Assembly: GCA_026984165.1 (NCBI GenBank)
Contig: JALSSQ010000316.1
Coordinates: forward strand, 1-7,017
Length of the DNA: 7,017 bases
From: Sulfurovum sp.
GTDB taxonomy: Bacteria > Campylobacterota > Campylobacteria > Campylobacterales > Sulfurovaceae
Direction: 5' to 3'
In this document: positions 1 to 4,581 of the stretch, one piece after another
Layout: each line of letters begins with the position of its first letter
How positions within the stretch are numbered: position 1 is the stretch's first letter
Notes under the pieces: generated by a model
Told to the model about the DNA's origin: nothing
The model's input: only the letters and a program-made list of their open reading frames with translations
The model's database searches: none
Program-made: the position numbers and the translations under genes

Positions 1-1054
1 TTTACATACCCCTGTTGAGATACGCTTTGGCGCACTTCACATCGCTAAACCTCTGTTGCTTTGGGTGAACGATGGTCTAATGGCTATCTTCTTTTTTGTC
101 ATTGGCTTAGAAGTCAAACGTGAAGTGATGGAGGGGCATCTCTCTTCACTTTCACAAATCACCCTACCTGGTATCGCAGCCATAGGAGGTATGATTGTCC
201 CTGCACTTGTGTTTATAGCCTTTAACAAGGGTGCTGAGTTTGAGATGAATGGATGGGCTATCCCTACGGCAACCGACATCGCTTTTGCACTAGGTATATT
301 GTCTCTTTTAGGCAACCGAATACCTGTTTCACTCAAAGTCTTCCTTATGGCACTTGCTATAATCGATGACCTTGGGGCTATTGTGATTATCGCACTTTTT
401 TACACTTCAGAGCTCTCTACAATGTCTATCAGTATTGCTGGTGCTGCGTTGCTTGTACTGTTCATTATGAACCGTCTTAACGTGGCACGTCAGGCTGCCT
501 ATATCTTAGTGGGTATCATACTGTGGGTTTCTGTACTGAAGTCTGGTGTACATGCCACTTTAGCTGGTGTAGCACTGGCATTCATGATACCTCTGCACTC
601 CAAAGATGAAAATGGCAAAACATTTTCTATGGCACACCACATGGAACACAGCCTGCACTACTGGGTAGCCTTTTTCATTCTTCCTCTCTTTGCTTTTGTC
701 AATGCTGGGGTAGATCTAAGAGGTATCTCACTTGAAGAGATGGCTGGTACGGTACCACTAGGTATCATGGCTGGTTTGTTCATAGGTAAACAAGTAGGTG
801 TTTTTGGTTTTTCATGGATAGCCATCAAACTTGGCATCGCTTCCCTTCCTAAAGACGCTACATGGTCAACACTCTATGGAGTAGCCGTGCTTACAGGTAT
901 AGGGTTTACCATGAGTTTGTTTGTAGATTCATTAGCCTACAACGATACCAAGATGTTCCACTTTGCAGACAAACTGGCTATCTTATTAGGTTCTTTATTT
1001 TCTGGTGTACTTGGGTATATTGTCTTAAAAATGCTTACACGAAAAGAAGCTTAG
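1..1054 (+). CDS. nhaA: Na+/H+ antiporter NhaA (5' end outside window)
   Basis: Inner-membrane antiporter that exports Na+ (or Li+) in exchange for protons, for pH and sodium homeostasis. The frame is open from base 2, and the translation there (ETP-V-E-I-R then LLLWVNDGLMA) matches the NhaA family about 43 residues into the E. coli protein. The true start is therefore upstream, and the TTG at 56 is an internal Leu. About 350 residues are present of a usual 380-400. Visible family signatures are GLEVKRE, WAIPTATDIAFALG with its Asp at 275-277 (E. coli D133), the ion-binding pair IIDDLGAI with Asp codons at 365-370 (D163/D164), KSGVHATLAG with His at 551-553 (H225, pH response), LFIGK with Lys at 788-790 (K300) and GIGFTMSLF. 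Hydrophobic segments run throughout, as expected for 12 TM helices. The stop codon TAG (1052-1054) lies inside the direct repeat flanking the palindromic element just downstream. No defect is seen. Confidence 0.96.
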   Translation, partial: LHTPVEIRFGALHIAKPLLLWVNDGLMAIFFFVIGLEVKREVMEGHLSSLSQITLPGIAAIGGMIVPALVFIAFNKGAEFEMNGWAIPTATDIAFALGILSLLGNRIPVSLKVFLMALAIIDDLGAIVIIALFYTSELSTMSISIAGAALLVLFIMNRLNVARQAAYILVGIILWVSVLKSGVHATLAGVALAFMIPLHSKDENGKTFSMAHHMEHSLHYWVAFFILPLFAFVNAGVDLRGISLEEMAGTVPLGIMAGLFIGKQVGVFGFSWIAIKLGIASLPKDATWSTLYGVAVLTGIGFTMSLFVDSLAYNDTKMFHFADKLAILLGSLFSGVLGYIVLKMLTRKEA

Positions 1055-1056
1055 TC
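1049..1056 (+). repeat. 8-bp direct repeat, left copy (putative target-site duplication)
   Basis: GCTTAGTC directly abuts the left end of the foldback element and is identical to 1129-1136. It contains the nhaA stop codon TAG, so duplication of the target would have left the antiporter reading frame and its stop intact. Confidence 0.75.
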
Positions 1057-1128
1057 CAAATAAATCTATGAAATTCTTGAAATAGATACAATGATTGTGG
1101 CTTGTTCTGAATTTTATGGATTTATTTG
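1057..1128. mobile_element. 72-bp MITE-like foldback element with terminal inverted repeats
   Basis: The left arm 1057-1076 (starting CAAATAAATC) is the reverse complement of the right arm 1109-1128 (ending GATTTATTTG) at 18 of 20 positions, with a 32-nt centre. Identical 8-bp direct repeats (GCTTAGTC) abut both ends exactly, as expected for a transposition target-site duplication. It encodes nothing, so any transposase would act in trans, and I cannot assign an IS family from these ends. The two arm mismatches (1067/1118 and 1070/1115) are U-G and G-U in the plus-strand RNA but A-C in the minus-strand RNA, so the nhaA-sense transcript can form an uninterrupted hairpin. It may protect or end the nhaA mRNA, but no U-run follows, so it is not a standard intrinsic terminator. 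Confidence 0.7.
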
Positions 1129-1136
1129 GCTTAGTC
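1129..1136 (+). repeat. 8-bp direct repeat, right copy (putative target-site duplication)
   Basis: GCTTAGTC begins at the base after the right inverted repeat and is identical to 1049-1056. Together with the left copy it defines the element's boundaries to the base. Confidence 0.75.
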
Positions 1137-1167
1137 TTATTCCATAAAACAAAAAGCACCATTACGC

Positions 1168-1173
1168 TATAAT
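1168..1173 (+). promoter_or_regulatory. -10 box of the valS promoter
   Basis: A perfect TATAAT in the context CGC-TATAAT-CGCG, with a predicted transcription start near 1180 and hence a leader of about 70 nt before valS. No TTGACA-like -35 is visible 16-18 bp upstream; that stretch is A/T-rich around 1141-1155. This fits the housekeeping promoters of Campylobacterota, which are often recognised mainly by the -10. The start site is inferred. Confidence 0.6.
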
Positions 1174-1190
1174 CGCGACAATATTAGATA

Positions 1191-1237
1191 GGGGTCTGGT
1201 GTTGTAATTTTTGTAAAAAATGCATACACCTGACCTC
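1191..1237 (+). repeat. Palindrome in the valS leader (possible RAYT-type repeat)
   Basis: GGGGTCTGGTGT (1191-1202) pairs with ACACCTGACCTC (1226-1237): 12 positions with one U-U mismatch (1197/1231) and one G-U pair, closing a 23-nt A/T-rich loop. The 3' arm ends at the base before the valS Shine-Dalgarno. The loop holds TTTTT-GT-AAAAA. No U-run follows, so it is not a terminator. The arms (GGGGTC-GGTGT ... ACACCTGACC) resemble dispersed palindromes that I recall from other proteobacterial genomes near REP-associated transposase families; that resemblance is from memory and unverified. It could instead be a local leader hairpin affecting translation or stability of valS mRNA. Confidence 0.55.
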
Positions 1238-1243
1238 AAAGGA
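1238..1243 (+). promoter_or_regulatory. Ribosome binding site of valS
   Basis: AAAGGA lies 7 nt before the ATG at 1251 and fixes that start. It begins at the base after the leader palindrome, so the closed hairpin stacks directly against the Shine-Dalgarno. An ATG inside it (1243-1245) reads only three codons before a stop. Confidence 0.75.
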
Positions 1244-1250
1244 TGAGACT

Positions 1251-3887
1251 ATGAGCGAAACTATAGAAAAAAAAGCAAGCTATAACCCAAAAGTTGTCGA
1301 AGAGAAGTACTATGCACTCTGTGAAGAACGTGGGTATTTTGAGATAGAAGGAAATAAAGCCATTCAAAAGGAAGGTAAAACCTTCTCCATCATGATGCCA
1401 CCTCCAAACGTCACAGGTAGCCTACACATAGGACATGCCCTTACCTTTACACTCCAAGATATCATTACACGTTATAAGCGCATGGATGGGTACAAAACAC
1501 TCTGGCAACCAGGGACTGACCATGCGGGGATTGCGACACAAAACATCGTAGAGAAGCAACTCTTGGCAGAAGGCACTACCAAAGAAGAGATAGGACGTGA
1601 GAAGTTTTTAGAGCGTGCGTGGTTACAAAAAGAGACCAGTGGAAACAATATCGTACATCAGATGCGTAAGCTAGGGGTCACACCTGCATGGAAACGTGAG
1701 CGTTTCACTATGGATGAGGGGCTCAAAGAAGCGGTAAAAGAAGCCTTTGTTTCTCTCTATAATGAAGGGCAAATCACACAAGATACCTACATGGTAAACT
1801 GGTGTACACACGATGGCGCACTCTCTGACATCGAAGTGGAACATGAAGAGGTCAATGGTAAGTTCTACACCATGATATACAAATTTGCCGATGGTTCAGG
1901 AGAGCTTGAAGTCGCCACTACCAGACCAGAGACTTACTTTGGCGATACAGCTATTATGGTACACCCTGATGATGCACGTTATGCTGACATTGTTGGCAAA
2001 GAAGTACTGCTTCCACTGACAGACAGAAAGATAAAAGTCATTACTGACAAACATGTAGATATGGAGTTTGGTACAGGTGTGGTAAAGGTCACCCCTGCAC
2101 ACGACCAAAATGACTACGCAGTAGGACAAAGACATAACCTAGAGATGATTAAAGTCTTTGATGAAAAAGGAATACTCAACGACTACTGTGGAGAGTTCGC
2201 AGGCTTAGAACGGCTGGAAGCGCGTCCTCTTATCGTCAAAAAACTCGAAGAGGAAGGCTACATCGTCAAGATAGAAGACCACGTCCACCAAGTAGGTCAC
2301 TGTTACCGTTGTAAAAACATTGTAGAGCCATTTATCTCTACACAATGGTTTTTGTCTGAGAAGATTGCCCAAAATTCTATCCAAGAGACCAAAAAACATA
2401 ACAACTTCCATCCTGCACACTGGATAAACTCTTACACCGCATGGATGGATGAGCTTAGACCTTGGTGTATCTCTCGTCAACTTTGGTGGGGACACCGCAT
2501 CCCTGTGTTTACCTGTGATGAGTGTGGTCATACATGGGCAGACAAAGCAGATGCTCCAGAAGCGTGTCCAAAATGTGGCTCTAAAAAGATGACACAAGAC
2601 CCAGATGTACTAGACACGTGGTTCTCTTCTGCTTTATGGGCGATGAGTCCGCTTGGTTGGGGAAACAATGGCAAAATGGCTGAGACCTACAACGACACAG
2701 ACATGGAAGACTTTTACCCTAACAGCCTGCTCATTACAGGTTTTGACATTATGTTCTTCTGGGTCGCACGTATGATGATGATGGGTGAGCACTTTCAAGG
2801 CAAACTCCCATTTAAAGACATCTATATGCATGCCCTCGTACGTGATGAGCATGGAGCGAAGATGTCTAAGTCTAAAGGCAACGTCATCGACCCTCTTGAC
2901 ATGGTAGAAGAACACTCTGCAGACATCATACGCTTTACCTTGGCGTATCTTGCGGTACAAGGGCGTGACATTAAGCTGGGGGAAAAAAACCTTGAGCAGT
3001 TTAGAAACTTTACAAACAAACTTTATAATGCCACGAACTACCTGCAACTCAATGTCGATACATTTAAAGACTTGAATGAAATAAAAGTTGTTACACCACT
3101 TGGACGCTATATGCAGAGTCGCTTGGCTGAGGCGCTTGAAAAAGTAAGAGATAGCCTGGATACCTACAACTTCTCTGACGCAGCCAAAGCACTCTATAAC
3201 TTCGTGTGGAACGAATTTTGTGACTGGGGTATTGAGTACTCTAAGGCAGACAAGCAGAGCATTCCTGAGCTTGGAGCCATCTTTAAAGAAACACTGAAGA
3301 TGGTCTCACCATTTATGCCGTTTATCTCTGACCACCTCTACCACAAACTCAGTGGTACGACACTTGAAGAGGGAGAGTCACTCATGGTTTTACCTTTTCC
3401 TAAAGAGATAAGCAAAGACCAAGAGGCAGAAAAAATGTTTGCTATCATCGAAGAGTCCATCACTGCCTTGCGTCGTGCAAAGGTAGTCATAGATATGGGG
3501 AACTCCAAAATTGACAAAGCCTACATCAAACTAGATGCAACGGCTAAGATAGATACCCAAATGGCTAAACCATTTATAGAGAAACTTGCAAAAGTGCTAG
3601 AGATAGAATTTGTCGATGCAAAAGTAGCAGACAGCATCACCGATGTGTCTGATAACTTGGAGGTCTATCTGCCCACAGGTGAGATAGATATGACACCTAT
3701 TATCACAAAGCTTACACGCCAAAAAGAGAAGCTTGAAAAAGAGATACAAAAACTAAGTGGCATGCTGAACAATGAAAGATTTGTAGCCAATGCCCCTGAA
3801 GCGGTCATCGCTGAGAATAAACAGGCACTAGAAGATGCGAACAATAAAATGGCAAAAGTAAGCGCAGAGTTAGATAATTTTATATAA
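1251..3887 (+). CDS. valS: Valine--tRNA ligase (valyl-tRNA synthetase)
   Basis: Cytosolic class I aminoacyl-tRNA synthetase that activates valine with ATP, charges tRNA-Val and edits mischarged threonine. At 878 residues it is the full family length. In order: an N-terminal Rossmann half with PPPNVTGSLHIGH (HIGH at residues 59-62) and GTDHAGIAT (88-96); the CP1 editing domain with TTRPET (223-228) and GTGVVKVTPAHD (274-285); zinc-type cysteine pairs C351/C354, C422/C425 and C439/C442; LWWGHRIPV (411-419); the KMSKS loop (537-541); an anticodon-binding helical domain with WNEFCDW (653-659); and a charged C-terminal coiled coil from about 817 ending with NERFVANAPE (841-850), typical of ValRS tRNA-binding arms. 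The ATG is supported by AAAGGA 7 nt upstream. It has its own -10 box, so it is likely transcribed separately from nhaA. No damaged motif was seen. Confidence 0.98.
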   Translation: MSETIEKKASYNPKVVEEKYYALCEERGYFEIEGNKAIQKEGKTFSIMMPPPNVTGSLHIGHALTFTLQDIITRYKRMDGYKTLWQPGTDHAGIATQNIVEKQLLAEGTTKEEIGREKFLERAWLQKETSGNNIVHQMRKLGVTPAWKRERFTMDEGLKEAVKEAFVSLYNEGQITQDTYMVNWCTHDGALSDIEVEHEEVNGKFYTMIYKFADGSGELEVATTRPETYFGDTAIMVHPDDARYADIVGKEVLLPLTDRKIKVITDKHVDMEFGTGVVKVTPAHDQNDYAVGQRHNLEMIKVFDEKGILNDYCGEFAGLERLEARPLIVKKLEEEGYIVKIEDHVHQVGHCYRCKNIVEPFISTQWFLSEKIAQNSIQETKKHNNFHPAHWINSYTAWMDELRPWCISRQLWWGHRIPVFTCDECGHTWADKADAPEACPKCGSKKMTQDPDVLDTWFSSALWAMSPLGWGNNGKMAETYNDTDMEDFYPNSLLITGFDIMFFWVARMMMMGEHFQGKLPFKDIYMHALVRDEHGAKMSKSKGNVIDPLDMVEEHSADIIRFTLAYLAVQGRDIKLGEKNLEQFRNFTNKLYNATNYLQLNVDTFKDLNEIKVVTPLGRYMQSRLAEALEKVRDSLDTYNFSDAAKALYNFVWNEFCDWGIEYSKADKQSIPELGAIFKETLKMVSPFMPFISDHLYHKLSGTTLEEGESLMVLPFPKEISKDQEAEKMFAIIEESITALRRAKVVIDMGNSKIDKAYIKLDATAKIDTQMAKPFIEKLAKVLEIEFVDAKVADSITDVSDNLEVYLPTGEIDMTPIITKLTRQKEKLEKEIQKLSGMLNNERFVANAPEAVIAENKQALEDANNKMAKVSAELDNFI

Positions 3888-3889
3888 CC

Positions 3890-3910
3890 GTAGGTGTGAC
3901 CATGTCACAC
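3890..3910 (+). repeat. REP palindrome, left copy
   Basis: GTAG (3890-3893), stem arm GTGTGAC (3894-3900), loop CAT, stem arm GTCACAC (3904-3910). It starts 2 nt after the valS stop codon. Confidence 0.75.
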
Positions 3911-3938
3911 GACATAATAAAATTGATAATATATACAA

Positions 3939-3970
3939 TCAAATCTCCTTTTATTCATATTGAGATTTGA
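3939..3970. repeat. Inner 9-bp inverted repeat inside the REPIN spacer
   Basis: TCAAATCTC (3939-3947) and GAGATTTGA (3962-3970) are perfect reverse complements around a 14-nt loop. The right arm ends one base before the right REP, so the spacer itself can fold next to that REP hairpin. Confidence 0.6.
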
Positions 3971-3971
3971 C

Positions 3972-3992
3972 GTGCGACGTGGTCGCACCTAC
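3972..3992 (-). repeat. REP palindrome, right copy (inverted)
   Basis: Read on the minus strand: GTAG (3992-3989), stem arm GTGCGAC, loop CAC, stem arm GTCGCAC. It differs from the left copy by a compensated stem pair and one loop base. Its outer end is the base before the next gene's Shine-Dalgarno. Confidence 0.75.
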
Positions 3993-3998
3993 AAAGGG
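3993..3998 (+). promoter_or_regulatory. Ribosome binding site of the Sel1-repeat gene
   Basis: AAAGGG, 5 nt before the ATG at 4004, decides the start. It begins at the base immediately after the REPIN, so the right REP hairpin lies directly next to it in the mRNA. Confidence 0.7.
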
Positions 3999-4003
3999 AT
4001 AAC

Positions 4004-4579
4004 ATGATACAAGAAGCATACAAAGCCTTATTGGCAAAAGAATACGACAAAGCATTAGAGCTCTATAGAGCGCTAGAAGCCAAAAAAGAGCCTACTTCTT
4101 ACTACTATTTAGGTTTTCTCCACTTCAGAGGGCATGGTGTTCCACAAGATAGCAAAAAAGCGTTTGAGTACTATCTGGAGGCTGCTACAAGAGAAGTACC
4201 ACTTGCTCAGTTTGAAGTAGCACTCATGCTTGAAAATGGTGAAGGGTGTGAAAAAAATGAATCTGAAGCAGCCTTCTGGTACGAAGAAGCTGCCAAACGT
4301 GGCAATATAGATGCCTTTAACAACCTTGGTGCGATGTACAAAGAGGGTCGTGGTGTCTATCAGGATTATAAAAAAGCATTTATACTCTTCTCTAAAGCAG
4401 CCAATGCCGGCAACGCCAAAGCACAGTTCAATCTAGGAGCACTCTATGACCAAGGTCTAGGCTGTCAAGAAGATAAAGAAAAAGCGATAGAGTGGTGTCG
4501 AAAAGCCGCCTATCAAGGACATGAGATGGCTAAAGGTATCATCAAACGTATGCAGAGTGATGGGCAGATTGTTTTTTAA
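4004..4579 (+). CDS. Sel1-like repeat (TPR-type) protein
   Basis: A 191-residue all-helical repeat protein. Sel1-like repeats are 36-residue relatives of TPRs and act as protein-binding scaffolds; the partner here is unknown. A TPR-like helical pair (about 1-30: YKALLAKEYDKALELYRALE) is followed by four Sel1 units at about 31-66 (LGFLHFRGHGVPQD), 67-101 (VALMLENGEGCEKN), 102-137 (LGAMYKEGRGVYQD) and 138-173 (LGALYDQGLGCQED), each ending in an A-A-x-x-G-type turn or a variant of it. No signal peptide or membrane segment is visible, so it is probably cytosolic. There are only three Cys (82, 154, 165), so it lacks the regular disulfide pairs of the secreted Helicobacter Hcp proteins. It follows valS after the REPIN; transcription may be read-through from valS or start within the REPIN spacer. 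No specific function can be assigned. Confidence 0.9.
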   Translation: MIQEAYKALLAKEYDKALELYRALEAKKEPTSYYYLGFLHFRGHGVPQDSKKAFEYYLEAATREVPLAQFEVALMLENGEGCEKNESEAAFWYEEAAKRGNIDAFNNLGAMYKEGRGVYQDYKKAFILFSKAANAGNAKAQFNLGALYDQGLGCQEDKEKAIEWCRKAAYQGHEMAKGIIKRMQSDGQIVF

Positions 4580-4581
4580 TA

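Larger units (their letters stand above)
3890..3992. repeat. REPIN/BIME: two GTAG-type REP palindromes head to head
   Basis: This 103-bp unit occupies nearly all of the valS to Sel1-gene gap. Its ends are inverted 21-bp REP sequences, each a GTAG tetranucleotide followed by a 7-bp perfect stem and 3-nt loop, enclosing a 61-bp A/T-rich spacer. The two copies differ at a stem pair in a compensated way (GTGTGAC/GTCACAC versus GTGCGAC/GTCGCAC). REPs with a conserved tetranucleotide and a palindrome, paired in inverted orientation, are known to be spread by REP-associated tyrosine transposases (RAYTs). No RAYT gene is in the window. The unit may also stabilise or end valS transcripts. The spacer holds TACAAT (3934-3939), a possible weak -10 for the next gene. 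Confidence 0.75.

Noticed and set aside
56..1054. TTG at 56 as the nhaA start
   Set aside because: Family-matching sequence continues in frame back to base 2, so this is an internal leucine of a gene that starts outside the window.
862..1071. Small plus-strand open frame overlapping the nhaA end
   Set aside because: It lies wholly within or against the nhaA frame, has no ribosome binding site and no recognisable protein; a shadow frame.
1056..1136. Foldback at the nhaA end as an ordinary intrinsic terminator
   Set aside because: The 32-nt loop, A/T-rich stem and lack of a U-run after the stem do not fit, and exact flanking 8-bp repeats point to an inserted element instead.
1180..1250. T-box or peptide-leader attenuator controlling valS
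   Set aside because: No T-box sequence, no valine-rich leader peptide and no terminator hairpin with a U-run are visible.
1896..3047. Several minus-strand open frames opposite valS
   Set aside because: valS is motif-complete across this whole region; the reverse frames have His/Cys/Val-rich translations typical of antisense shadows.
4004..4579. Secreted cysteine-rich Hcp-type protein
   Set aside because: It has Sel1 repeats but no signal peptide and only three cysteines, without the regular paired pattern.
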